A stretch of DNA of 64,000 bases from an uncultured Pseudomonadales bacterium (GCA_943789335.1 CALSTS010000010.1:1-64000), one strand, 5' to 3'. Positions 34,894 through 45,701 are shown, counted from the first letter of the stretch. Notes: generated by a model not told the origin, from the letters alone. Numbers and translations: made by a program.

Positions 34894-35253
34894 TCACTCA
34901 CCGCTTGCAACAATCGGACTATTGCCAAACCTATTTAGCATCTCGCTTCCAGGAGTTGCCATGAACACCAGAAATACGATAGCACCAATTATTGGTATGA
35001 ATACGAGCAGAAACCACCATCCGCTACGGTCAGTGTCGTGAAGGCGCCGAACAGTCACTGCAAGACTAGGAAGAAAGACGGCCAAAGAGTAAACCGTTGG
35101 AATAGCAGGAACGTCAGCACCCATTGCCACATTGATAATTCCCAACACAAACACAACAACCGCGTTGATGAGCACGAACATCCAGTACTCTTTGCGCCGA
35201 GCTCTTCCTGTAAACACGGCGTATTTACTCAAGACTGTTATGTACCACTCCAT
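34894..35253 (-). CDS. DUF805 inner-membrane protein
   Basis: An intact small membrane protein of the DUF805 (YhaH-like) family. The N-terminal WYITVLSKYAVFTGRARRKEYW matches the family's YxxvlkkyxxFxGRaxRkEyW pattern, and LPSLAVTVRRLHDTDRSGWW matches its second signature. About four hydrophobic segments are present, including WMFVLINAVVVFVLGII. Function is unknown. I prefer ATG 35253 to the upstream ATG 35262 because GAGG lies nine bases before it. It is on the opposite strand to gltA and appears monocistronic. Confidence 0.88.
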   Translation of the reverse strand: MEWYITVLSKYAVFTGRARRKEYWMFVLINAVVVFVLGIINVAMGADVPAIPTVYSLAVFLPSLAVTVRRLHDTDRSGWWFLLVFIPIIGAIVFLVFMATPGSEMLNRFGNSPIVASGE

Positions 35254-35315
35254 AGTCGGCATCCTCGTCTTACTAAAAGATTAATAAATGACCCTAAGTC
35301 TCGGCAGCTTGATTA

Positions 35316-35341
35316 TGTCCGCTTTGGGTCGAAAGCGGACA
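35316..35341. repeat. Perfect inverted repeat (TGTCCGCTTT family)
   Basis: TGTCCGCTTT and AAAGCGGACA form a perfect 10-bp stem around a 6-base loop. A diverged second copy with the same 6-base centre lies at 35553-35582. The lack of a T-tract argues against a simple terminator. Confidence 0.75.
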
Positions 35342-35369
35342 AAACGTTAACCGAATGAACTTATAGTTA

Positions 35370-35471
35370 TTATTTATCTAATTTTTTTAATTTTTTGTCT
35401 TTACGCTTTTCTTTCATTGTTTTAGCAGCCTTCTTTTTGACTGACTTCTTCGAATCTTGTCCCTTAGACAT
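35370..35471 (-). CDS. Very small lysine-rich protein, 33 residues
   Basis: A reading frame starting at ATG 35471 encodes MSKGQDSKKSVKKKAAK, then TMKEKRKDKKLKKLDK and a stop. Nearly half the residues are lysine or arginine. AAAGGAGAG lies seven bases upstream of the ATG, an excellent ribosome-binding site for such a short frame, which is the main argument that it is real. The composition suggests nucleic-acid or ribosome contact, but this is only inference. It sits between the two copies of the inverted repeat. I do not recognise a named family. Confidence 0.6.
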   Translation of the reverse strand: MSKGQDSKKSVKKKAAKTMKEKRKDKKLKKLDK

Positions 35472-35552
35472 AAATCTCTCCTTTAACTTTGTTTTATGAT
35501 ATTACAGTAATTCTATTTGAATTAAGGGTACTGATTGAAAACTATGCATTGT

Positions 35553-35582
35553 AACGTCCGCTTTGAATAGAAAGCAGCCGTT
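35553..35582. repeat. Diverged second copy of the inverted repeat
   Basis: AACGTCCGCTTT and AAAGCAGCCGTT flank the six-base centre GAATAG. The arms pair imperfectly, with two to three mismatches. The shared core CCGCTTT...AAAGC and the identical spacing relate it to the copy at 35316-35341. Confidence 0.6.
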
Positions 35583-35692
35583 GAACAATAAACCTCAAAA
35601 AGAGCATTATTTGGCACGCTTAAAATTTTAAAATGACATTACAGCCCGTTATGTTTATTAGCGAATAAAAAATTTAGATTACCTGAAAGCAA

Positions 35693-35727
35693 AAAACCAA
35701 CATCACAATTCAGCGATGTTGGTTTTT
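35693..35727 (-). terminator. Rho-independent terminator of the tRNA transcript
   Basis: AAAACCAACATC pairs with GATGTTGGTTTT around a 10-base loop, with A/T runs on both sides. It lies about 50 bases past the 3' end of tRNA-Glu in the direction of transcription. Confidence 0.8.
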
Positions 35728-35776
35728 GTTGGGCTAATATATAAATCATGTTTAACGTCTGATTTATATATAAATA

Positions 35777-35852
35777 TGGCGTCCCCTAGGGGTTTCGAAC
35801 CCCTGTTGCCTGGATGAAAACCAGGTGTCCTAGGCCTCTAGACGAAGGGGAC
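35777..35852 (-). tRNA. tRNA-Glu (anticodon TTC)
   Basis: A 76-base cloverleaf starting GTCCCCTTCGTCTAGAGGCC and ending with an encoded CCA. The acceptor stem GTCCCCT pairs with AGGGGAC. The anticodon arm CCTGG-TTTTCAT-CCAGG gives anticodon TTC, and the T-arm contains GGTTCGAAACC. It follows tRNA-Ala by 32 bases. Confidence 0.97.
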
Positions 35853-35884
35853 AAGGTTGTTGCAAAAAAGTTTGAAAATGTAGG

Positions 35885-35960
35885 TGGTGGAGCCAAGGAG
35901 GATCGAACTCCTGACCTCAACGCTGCCAGCGTTGCGCTCTCCCAGCTGAGCTATGGCCCC
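35885..35960 (-). tRNA. tRNA-Ala (anticodon GGC)
   Basis: A 76-base cloverleaf starting GGGGCCATAGCTCAGCTGGG and ending TCCACCA with an encoded CCA. The anticodon arm CAACG-CTGGCAG-CGTTG gives GGC. It lies downstream of gltX and upstream of tRNA-Glu on the same strand, a grouping seen in other Gammaproteobacteria. Confidence 0.97.
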
Positions 35961-36087
35961 GCTTTTTCACCCTACAAACAAACTAAATGTTGCAAGTGTT
36001 TGCCGACCAGAAGTCAGCAAAGACGCGCATTCTAGACAGCACCCCGCAAGCTGTCAAGAAATAAAGAGATTATTAAGATTGCTCAGG

Positions 36088-37578
36088 CTAAAGCCTTAAA
36101 GCTGCGTATTCTTTTTCAAGATTTTTCAACTGCTTTTTAGATACCCCACCTAGAATTTCTATGGCGTGCCTTAACCTAGCTCTAGTCATATCCAGCCCTA
36201 AAACAGCTATTGAATCGATAACTGATGTTGAAACTGAACTTCCTGCTATAGCGATAAAAACTGGAAATAAAAAATCTCGTATTTTAAAGCCCAAGGATTC
36301 AGCAAGCTGCATTAAGGATTGCTCAATTCTATCTCGATGCCAGGCATCCAATTCTTCAATTCTCCAGGCAATGAATTGCAAAACTCTTTTTTGAGTCATC
36401 TTGTGCTAACACCTTGTGCTCGAAGCTTTGGTCATCAATAGCAGGCATACCTGCAGAAAAAGAATGCCGCCAATGGGGCGATGTCAGTAAAGCGCTCTAC
36501 TCTCTGTTTGATTAAAGGCACTATGGCTTGCAACATCCCGGGCTGGAAGGCCCATTGTGAAAAGCGCTGGACAAACTCATCATCGGACAATATTTCACGC
36601 AAATAACGCCCGTTTAGCCAGTCTAGTTTTTCAGTATCAAACACAGGCCCACCAAGTGATACACGATTTATGTCGAAATGATTAATCATTTCCTCTAAGG
36701 AAAACATCTCCTCGCTCGTCCGGCATGGACCAACCCATCATGCCCAAATAGTTGCATACCGCTTCAGGCAAATAGCCCATTCGTTGATAATATCCAATAC
36801 TGGTAGGATTCTTACGCTTGCTCAACTTACTTTTGTCGGCATTACGCAATAATGGCATATGACAGAGCACCGGGGCTTCCCAACCAAAATACTTATAAAG
36901 CAATAAGTGTTTAGGAGCAGAATTAATCCACTCTTCGCCGCGGATCACATGAGTAATCTGCATTAAATGGTCATCGACAACATTGGCCAGATGATATGTT
37001 GGCAAACCATCAGACTTCATTAACACTTGCATATCAACTTGCTGCCAATCAATGGAAACATCATCGCGAAGCATGTCTTCAACGATACACCTTCCTTCAG
37101 CAGGAATTTTCATGCGGACGACATGAGAAACATTTTTATTCAGCTTTTCAGTGATTTCCGCTTCACTAAGATGCATGCAGTGTCCGTCATAACCCAAAGG
37201 CTTTTGGTCAGCCATTTGCTGCTTACGCAATTCAGTTAAGCGTTCTGCACTGCAAAAACAATGGAAAGCATGCCCGTCTTCTAGCAGTTGATCAACGTGC
37301 TGCTTGTAAATATCACTACGCTCACTTTGTCGATAAGGCCCAAATTCACCACCTTTATCAGGCCCCTCATCCCAGTTTAATCCTAGCCAACTGAGCGCTT
37401 CTAGGATGTCAGCCTCAGATTGTTTTGTGCTGCGCACTTGGTCAGTATCTTCGATACGTAAAATAAATTTACCTCCGTGCTGTCGGGCAAAACACAGATT
37501 AAATAACGCTATATAAGCTGTGCCTACATGGGGGTCACCTGTGGGTGAAGGTGCAATTCTGGTTCTGACTTCAGGCAT
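36088..37578 (-). CDS. gltX: Glutamyl-tRNA synthetase, frameshifted
   Basis: GltX charges tRNA-Glu. The class I HIGH motif is in [20 protein letters not shown] (residues about 7-26), [10 protein letters not shown] follows, and the KMSKS equivalent is [10 protein letters not shown]. The first 295 residues are intact. An extra G near 36708 and a shift near 36440 move the anticodon-binding region to other frames: [28 protein letters not shown], then [18 protein letters not shown] to [10 protein letters not shown]. The corrected length of about 497 residues is normal for this family. Its position next to the tRNA-Glu gene is conserved in related bacteria. Confidence 0.95.
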
Positions 37579-37694
37579 GTCTTTCCTATTTTAGTGCTAT
37601 TTATTGACATGAGGTGAATCTAAACGCCAAGCATTATACTTGAAGAAAGGCTTAGAGGCTTATCGATTAAAGCACTAGTGCATAAAGTGAAATT

Positions 37695-38165
37695 TTAAGC
37701 AGCAAAGTTCTTCAGCTCGTCACCACTTAAACGATAGACAGTCCATTCATCTTGAGGCTTCGCTCCTAAAGACTCATAAAATTCTATTGCGGGTGTATTC
37801 CAGTCCAATACAGACCATTCAACCCGGCCACAATTTTGATTGACAGCAATTTTACTCACTCTTTGTAATAAGGCTTTACCTATTCCTTGTTGCCTGTATT
37901 CTGGAGACACATAGATATCTTCCAGATAAATACCGTTTTTACCAAGCCAAGTGGAGTAATTATAAAAATAGACCGCATAAGCAACTGGTTTGTTATCAAC
38001 TTCTGCAATCAATGCAGATGCCTTTGAATGGCTCCCAAATATCGATTCGCGAATCTCATCAACCGTAGTGACTACTTCATGTTCAGCTTTCTCATAGATT
38101 GCTAGCTCAATGATTAAAGCCAAAATTACTTCGGCATCCTCGACAGTTGCTGTACGAACATCCAT
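37695..38165 (-). CDS. GNAT-family N-acetyltransferase
   Basis: An intact 156-residue GNAT enzyme. The acetyl-CoA motif A is at residues 84-101 (IYVSPEYRQQGIGKALL). The start VRTATVEDAEVILALIIELAIYE, together with LEDIYV and EWSVLDWNTPAIEFYESLGA, matches the spermidine/spermine or thialysine acetyltransferase-like subgroup. It probably acetylates a primary amine of a small molecule; the actual substrate cannot be read from sequence. It stands alone, 116 bases upstream of gltX on the same strand. Confidence 0.85.
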   Translation of the reverse strand: MDVRTATVEDAEVILALIIELAIYEKAEHEVVTTVDEIRESIFGSHSKASALIAEVDNKPVAYAVYFYNYSTWLGKNGIYLEDIYVSPEYRQQGIGKALLQRVSKIAVNQNCGRVEWSVLDWNTPAIEFYESLGAKPQDEWTVYRLSGDELKNFAA

Positions 38166-38533
38166 GAACTTAATACTCCGTGGCGATAAGGGAATTGTAT
38201 ACTACACTTTTTTACTATTTTTATATTTATAAAATACTTTAATATAGAACTTTATCTATTTGATTTATGAATATTATATAAATATTTTAACAAATTTATT
38301 TCCGCAATATAAACCAGACATGAAGTTCATAAACAATAGATGCTTTTTTAGCTGAATTCACCTTTTAGTTTCTTGTTTTATCAAAAATTAATCCTCAGCC
38401 GTAAAAAGTTTGGCTCTACTAATCTTTTATAACATGAGCACGATCAAAGACTTTTTCATTGCAAGCAGGTATCTTAGTCAGTGATTTAATTTAAGCAGCA
38501 TCACCAAAACTACGCTCCATCTAGAGACAAAAA
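38166..38533. other. AT-rich intergenic region between divergent genes
   Basis: About 370 bases, very AT-rich at 38200-38300, lie between the GNAT gene (leftward) and glutamate dehydrogenase (rightward). It must hold both promoters. TTGCAA at 38459 is a possible -35 element for the dehydrogenase, but no good -10 goes with it. I see no gene in it. Confidence 0.5.
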
Positions 38534-39829
38534 ATGAATATTGAAAATGCACAGGGTAAATCAATAATTCCAGAAGCCGAATGGGATTCATCTATGTTTA
38601 ACCTAGCGCAAAAGCAGTTTCTAGGCGCATCAGAAATTATGGGGCTTGATAATAACATTCGTAATCGCCTGTTATTCCCTCAGCGCGCCCAGATTGCAAG
38701 TTTTCCTTGCCGAAAAGATAAATATTCAGAAGTTGAAACAGTTTTTGGTTATCGTGTTCAGCATGTCCTTACTATGGGGCCGACCAAGGGCGGCATTCGT
38801 TACCATGAAGACGTCAATTTAGGTGAAGTCTCAGCACTTGCCATGTGGATGACATGGAAATGTGCGCTTATGCATTTGCCTTTTGGTGGCGCCAAAGGTG
38901 GTGTCAGGATCAATCCTACTGAATTTTCCAGATCTGAACTGCAACGCTTGACGCGCCGCTATACTATGGAGTTCGTTAACATGATTGGCCCTGATAAAGA
39001 TATCCCGGCCCCTGATATGGGCACTAATGCTCAGGTTATGGCATGGATTATGGACACTTACAGCCAGCAAGTAGGGTATACAGTTCCTGAAATTGTCACC
39101 GGTAAGCCCATTGTTCTGGGTGGCTCCAAAGGTAGAGAAGAAGCTACTGGACGTGGTCTCGTTTATTTAATTCAAGATGCAGCTTTTCATATTGAGCTTG
39201 ATTTGAAAAATGCGACAGCCGTCATACAAGGCTTTGGCAATGTAGGTAGAAATACCGCTGCATTCCTGGAGCAGCTTGGTGTGAAAATTATTGCTATAAG
39301 CGATGTAAGTTGCGGCATATATAACGAAAAAGGCTTGGCCTTAAGCGCCATTGATGATTATCTGCAGAAAAATACCACCTTAGATGGCTATCCAGATGCA
39401 ACCCAAGTCAGTAACAACGAATTACTTGAACTTGAATGCGATATATTAGCTCCCTGTGCTTTGCAGAATCAAATTACCGATCAAAACGCCCCCTATCTAA
39501 AATGCAAAATGTTAGCGGAAGGTGCAAACGGCCCTACTTCCCTGGAAGCCGATAAAATTCTTTGGGATAGAGGTATTTTTGTCCTTCCTGACATTCTTGG
39601 GAATGCTGGGGGCGTGACAGTCTCCTATTTTGAATGGGTACAGAACACTCAAGAGTTTGCCTGGACTTTAGAAGAAGTAAATGATCGTCTACATAAGATT
39701 ATGGTAGAAGCCTTTCAGCGCACGCTGATGCGCAGTCAACGTGACAATGTAGATATGCGCACTGCGGCATTACTTGAAGGAATTGGGCGCGTAGCTGAAG
39801 CGAAACTACTTAGGGGTGTATTTCCTTGA
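38534..39829 (+). CDS. Glutamate dehydrogenase (Glu/Leu/Phe/Val dehydrogenase family)
   Basis: An intact 431-residue enzyme that interconverts glutamate and 2-oxoglutarate plus ammonia. The substrate-binding lysine is in GPTKGGIRYH (Lys85), and the catalytic lysine region is LPFGGAKGGVRINP (Lys121). The nucleotide fold is AVIQGFGNVGRNTAAFL, and the end carries AEGANGPTSLEAD and LPDILGNAGGVTVSYFEW. The approximately 430-residue hexameric form is usually NAD-linked and catabolic, but I cannot settle cofactor preference. AGAG lies before the ATG. It links amino-acid breakdown to the TCA genes nearby. Confidence 0.92.
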   Translation: MNIENAQGKSIIPEAEWDSSMFNLAQKQFLGASEIMGLDNNIRNRLLFPQRAQIASFPCRKDKYSEVETVFGYRVQHVLTMGPTKGGIRYHEDVNLGEVSALAMWMTWKCALMHLPFGGAKGGVRINPTEFSRSELQRLTRRYTMEFVNMIGPDKDIPAPDMGTNAQVMAWIMDTYSQQVGYTVPEIVTGKPIVLGGSKGREEATGRGLVYLIQDAAFHIELDLKNATAVIQGFGNVGRNTAAFLEQLGVKIIAISDVSCGIYNEKGLALSAIDDYLQKNTTLDGYPDATQVSNNELLELECDILAPCALQNQITDQNAPYLKCKMLAEGANGPTSLEADKILWDRGIFVLPDILGNAGGVTVSYFEWVQNTQEFAWTLEEVNDRLHKIMVEAFQRTLMRSQRDNVDMRTAALLEGIGRVAEAKLLRGVFP

Positions 39830-39863
39830 TATGACAATAGAAATATAAAGCATAACTTATGTA

Positions 39864-39892
39864 TATACTATTACCATCGTTTGTGTTAGAAT
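39864..39892 (+). promoter_or_regulatory. Candidate extended -10 promoter for the 47-residue gene
   Basis: TGTTAGAAT (39884-39892) fits an extended -10 element; the hexamer 17 bases upstream (ATACTA, 39864-39869) is a weak -35. It lies 32 bases before the TTG start of the small gene. Confidence 0.35.
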
Positions 39893-39923
39893 CTGTCACC
39901 TTAAATAAATTCGGAGTTTACAA

Positions 39924-40067
39924 TTGTCAAATTCTAACTGGGAGACCAGCCTAATCACTAAAGCAATAAACAAGGCTTTAAGCGACAAACCAGAGCATTC
40001 TGCCCGACGTAAAAGCATTAAACGGCATCAACAAGTAGACGCTCAGAAAAGTATTAAAAGTCACTAG
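39924..40067 (+). CDS. Small basic protein, 47 residues, TTG start
   Basis: A frame beginning at TTG 39924, with CGGAGTTTACAA just upstream as ribosome-binding site, reads SNSNWETSLITKAINKALSD, then KPEHSARRKSIKRHQQVDAQ and KSIKSH, ending at TAG 40067. It is hydrophilic, and its C-terminal half is rich in Lys, Arg, His and Gln. A strong terminator starts 27 bases after the stop and a promoter-like element precedes it, so a discrete transcription unit is plausible. I do not recognise the family. The alternative is that the unit encodes a small RNA instead. Confidence 0.5.
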   Translation: MSNSNWETSLITKAINKALSDKPEHSARRKSIKRHQQVDAQKSIKSH

Positions 40068-40093
40068 ATTTAATTGCCTAATTCAAAATGTTC

Positions 40094-40120
40094 AGCGCTA
40101 TTCATCGAATAGCGCTTTAT
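40094..40120 (+). terminator. Rho-independent terminator after the 47-residue gene
   Basis: AGCGCTATTC and GAATAGCGCT form a perfect 10-bp stem with a three-base loop, followed by TTTATATTT. It ends the small transcription unit and separates it from the convergent cyclase-like gene. Confidence 0.85.
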
Positions 40121-40195
40121 ATTTATCAGCAGCAAGGTAAAAGCCTTAAGCCGTAAATTGAAACGCTGAAAAATAAGAAATATCAATATATTCAG

Positions 40196-42483
40196 TCAGA
40201 TAGATTTAAGTTTTTCCCGCAACATACTAATAACTTTTCCATTAGTGACAACCTCATAATAAGGCTCGGCATTGCCATCTCCCCTGATAATATCATCGTT
40301 TTTCCATATGCCAACACGGCCTTCCCTGACAACAATATCATGCCGATCACCTTCAATATCTTTGTATAAACCGTAATGTAAATGCTCTTGATGGTCGCCA
40401 AATGTTGTACTGATTTTTCGTAATTTCACTTCTTTTTCGAGTTTAGCAAAAGCAGCATTTTCCAACAAAATCCCATTTACATTGTAACGAATCTTCTCTT
40501 GCCCCTTTTCTCCTTTATCTCTGTCTTCATCAGCATAAGTTAATACATCAACACTAAATACTTTACTTTGCATTTTTTCTCGTAACTTCCATGAGCAAGA
40601 AGAGAGTCGATCTGCCAAACCTATAGCAGATGAAATCATGATGGGTTGATCACCATCAAAAAGGAAACGTGGGGCTTCTTCAACAAAACAAATGCCTATA
40701 CCTAATTCCAGGTTGGGTAGCTCAGACTTCTTCGCAAACTGATTATTCGCATGAATAATTCTTAGCATTGATCTCGCTAAACCGCAGGCCCTTGCAACAG
40801 AAAACCACTTTTCGGGAGTATGCTGATATTCAAGAAAACTCAATATAATTGCATCACCTTCTATAAACACCTTGACTCCGCCGAAGCGCGGAATTATTTC
40901 ATTAATTGGATTAAAAAAATGAAGACTGAAATAAGAAGCCGGGTTTAGACTTTGTTTTTCCAGCATTTCTGTCACGACAGTTGAGCCTCGAATATCAGCT
41001 TTCATAATTGTATGATGGACAATCTTAGCTTCACCTTCCTCAACCTCAATCGCACAAGGCATTTGAAACAAGGTGCTTGCCTGCTTCGACAACTCAATAT
41101 CACTATCGTCAGTTAATATCGACACGCGATTAAAAATACGGTGTGCGAATCGTGTATATTTCAAATGCAACCTGAAACGGGAAATATCTGTCAGAATATT
41201 GACCAAAACATCGTTTAAGTTTTTATTAATACTTACAGAAATTTCTTTTATAGATTGCTTTAGAACTTCTTGCTCTTCATCATTTATGATTCTGCCACCC
41301 AAAGCTGGATCTTGAAGGCGCTTAATCGAACACTCACCTGCTAAATATTGACACAAAAGTTTCGGATCAAGTTCTTCGTTAAACACACCCCCCATATCTT
41401 TTTAGCCTCATAGGAAGCAATAAAATGTTTGAGTTGCTTTTTCTTTTTCAACAAGCGACCAAATAGTTTAAGAAACTTTTCAAGCGCTTTAATTTGATTT
41501 CGGTAGGCTCTAACAGCTTTAGCATCATAGCTTTGCTTTATTTGTGCAATATTTTCACGCAAGGCTTCAATGTCAAACAGATTTTTTATAGTCGATGGTG
41601 AATCAAACCAACAAAATTCTTCTATAACTTGTTCACGCATATTAATGGTTGGCCCCAAATAATATTGAATGGCACGCAAACCTCTTAAATCATCATAGAC
41701 CTCTAACGGTTCTGTCACACTATCTGGATCTACTTTTAGAATTTGAGTCTCTAGTTCAGGTAATTCTTTATACAGTAATTCTTCAATAGATGAATTTACC
41801 TCAGGGAATTGACTTTCCTCTAGATCGCCACCCCAAATTATGTAGTGCTCCAACAAGAATTGAGATGAATTTAAATCTCGATTTAACATTAAAACATTAG
41901 ATAAGAAATCCTGATAATCAATCGCACTAGCACCAAGGTATTGCTCACGAATAATTCTTAGTTGGCGGTATTCTGAACGATGTAAATGTTCAAATATTTG
42001 TTTCTTAACCCGGTAAACAATTGAGTTATAGTGCTTACTCATCCATGCAAGTTGATGCTGCACTTTTAACACTTGCATAGAACCTTGATTACGCAAATCT
42101 GCAGCTTGCTTCTTAGTGCCAGTAATCTCTGAATTTAATGCAGTAGTGACAGAATCTAAAACAAATTTAGGAATTGAAAATTGCAGAAAGCAAACTTGTT
42201 CGGCAGACAGATCTGTTTTTACACGGTGGATAAGAACTGTCATCATGTCTACGTAGCTTTTACTCAAAGGTGAAAAGGCCTTATCCGCATCACCTCGGAA
42301 TTTCTTTTGATCAGTTTCTCGCCTAATCAATTCAGTGATAAGGACTTTTAAATCTGAACAAAATTGTTTACTCAGCCGGACATCAACATGATAGTTATCA
42401 ATACCTTTATTTAAGCTGGATATATCCAACTTCCACGCTTGCGGCTTTATTACATCTTTAAAAATATTCTCTGACATATACAT
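40196..42483 (-). CDS. Class III nucleotide-cyclase-like protein with large N-terminal helical region, one frameshift
   Basis: Two frames joined near 41393 (KKIWG/MGGVFNEELD) give one protein of about 762 residues. The first about 480 residues are helical with no recognised domain and contain a basic stretch, FLKLFGRLLKKKKQLKHFI. The C-terminal part resembles a class III adenylate/guanylate cyclase. HTIMKADIRGSTVVTEMLEK supplies the first metal aspartate, and RFGGVKVFIEGDAIILSFLE the second. The position usually occupied by the substrate-specifying lysine (four before the second Asp) is Phe. In IGLADRLSS, matching the usual NLAARLE, the transition-state Asn is Gly while Arg is kept. It may be an inactive or altered cyclase. 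It is monocistronic between cysG and the small gene; no cyclic-nucleotide effector is adjacent. Confidence 0.65.
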
Positions 42484-42600
42484 ACTTCTTTTATCGACTA
42501 CTGGACTATTACAATGGCAGCATAAAGATAATGCAAGGTTAATCCATATAATGCCTGATAGTTCTCATTTTTCAGCTTCAATACACAAAATAATACTCAG

Positions 42601-43979
42601 CTATTGCCAAGCTAACTTATCATGCAGATCAACTACTTCGCCTACAATAATCAAAGTCGGTGCTTGCACATTATTAGCTTTGATAATTTCAGGTAAGGTT
42701 CGCAACGTACCTATATATATTTTTTGATTAGGTGTGGTGCCCTGTTGGATTAATGCAATGGGAGTCTTACTTGCTCTACCATGTTTAATCAATTGCTCAC
42801 AAATAAATGGCAAACTAATCAACCCCATGTAAATAACCACTGTTTGACCTTCCTGTACTAAGTTTCCCCAATCTAAATCACATTGATTATTTTTCATATG
42901 CCCAGTAACAAAAGTAACAGACTGCGCATAATCACGGTGCGTTAATGGAATCCCGGCGTAAGAGGAGCAACCAGAAGCCGCTGTAATACCTGGCACTACT
43001 TGAAATGGAATTTTTGACAATGCCAATTCTTCTATTTCTTCGCCTCCTCGGCCAAAAATAAATGGATCTCCACCCTTAAGGCGCAACACTCTTTTACCTG
43101 AATTTGCTAACTTAACTAAAAGTGAACTAATTTCCTCTTGTGGCATTGCATGATTTTGTCTTTGTTTTCCAACATGAATCTTATCAGCATCCTGCCTCGT
43201 CATATTTAAAATTTCTTGAGATACCAGTCGATCAAAAAGTACAACATCTGCTTGTTGCATAAGACGCAATGCTTTAAAGGTTAATAAGTCAGGATCGCCA
43301 GGGCCTGCTCCAACCAGATATACTTCACCTTGTGAGAATTCTTCAGCATCAAATTCGACTAACATAGACTCGACCATAGCGTCTGCTTGCGTAGTTTTTC
43401 CAGCAAGGAATAATTCTGCTACAGGTCCATTAATCACTCTTTCCCAAAAACGCATTCGGCCTGTAAATGAATCAATTTTTATTTTCACCCGAGCTCTATA
43501 TCCCCCTAAAAAGGAAGTTAATGCACCATAGCCCGAAGGAATAATAGTTTCTAAACGTGATCGCAATAGCCGTGCAAGCACTGGAGAATTACCTCCACTT
43601 GATACAGCTATCAACAAGGGTGAGCGATCAACTATAGAAGGAAAAATATAGGTACATAGCGCGGGTTGATCAACCACATTAACAGGGATATTTTTGTTAG
43701 CCGCATTTTCAGCAATCTGTTGATTTAACTTTAGATCATTTGTGGCAGCAATAATTAAAATGACGGAATTAATATCGTCACTCTCATATGGGCGAGAAAT
43801 AATTTTATGCTCACTAGCGCTCAATAACTTTTCAAGTTCGGTGCATACCTCAATAGCAACTAGTTTTATATTGGCGCCAGCGCGTAAAAGAAACTTTGCC
43901 TTACGTAACGCTATCTGCCCACCGCCTACCAATAAAACCTGACGGCCTTCTACCTTATAAAATAACGGCAAATAGTCCA

Positions 43980-43980
<1 letters not shown>
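42601..43980 (-). CDS. cysG: Siroheme synthase (trifunctional)
   Basis: An intact 459-residue CysG makes siroheme from uroporphyrinogen III for sulfite and nitrite reductases. The N-terminal dehydrogenase/ferrochelatase half opens [20 protein letters not shown], with the NAD fold [14 protein letters not shown]. The C-terminal methyltransferase half starts near residue 215 ([20 protein letters not shown]) and contains [17 protein letters not shown] and the HGRAS region. Its ATG overlaps the serS stop by one base (TAATG), so the two are probably co-transcribed and translationally coupled. Confidence 0.97.
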
Positions 43981-45284
<1,304 letters not shown>

Positions 45285-45326
45285 CTACGATTAAACTTTC
45301 GATATAACTATCTAAATAACTAGCTA

Positions 45327-45701
45327 TCACATTATCAATCTTGTGATGGTTATACCTAACCAGGCAGCCAATATACAGATCACAACGCTACTTATTATAT
45401 AAATAAAGGCTAATGAAACTTGGCCTTGCTCAATTAAGCCTAGAGCATCTAACGAAAATGTTGAAAAAGTAGTAAATGCGCCAAGAAAGCCAACATTAAT
45501 CACATTACGCCATTCCAAACCAATATGATTTCTTTCTACCAGCAAAACAAACGCAACACCTATCAATAGTGAACCGGCGACATTAACCATCAAAGTGACA
45601 TAGGGGAATTGATTCTCGGCCAACTTTGTCCAAGTATTATACATCCAGTATCGGCAAAGCGCGCCTAGGGCGCCACCAAAGGCAACGGCAAAATAAGACA
45701 T
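45327..45701 (-). CDS. crcB: Fluoride ion channel/exporter CrcB
   Basis: A 124-residue four-helix membrane protein of the CrcB/Fluc family, which exports fluoride as a dual-topology dimer. Signatures are GGALGALCRYW at residues 9-19, VNVAGSLLIGVAF, and NVGFLGAFTTFSTFSLDAL with the phenylalanines lining the pore. It sits between rarA and serS, its usual place. I saw no fluoride-riboswitch-like sequence in the 72 bases upstream. Confidence 0.95.
   Translation of the reverse strand: MSYFAVAFGGALGALCRYWMYNTWTKLAENQFPYVTLMVNVAGSLLIGVAFVLLVERNHIGLEWRNVINVGFLGAFTTFSTFSLDALGLIEQGQVSLAFIYIISSVVICILAAWLGITITRLIM

Noticed and set aside
35316-35341. Terminator for DUF805 or the tiny lysine-rich gene
   Set aside because: The hairpin is strong but is upstream of DUF805 and lacks a T-tract in the direction expected for a terminator.
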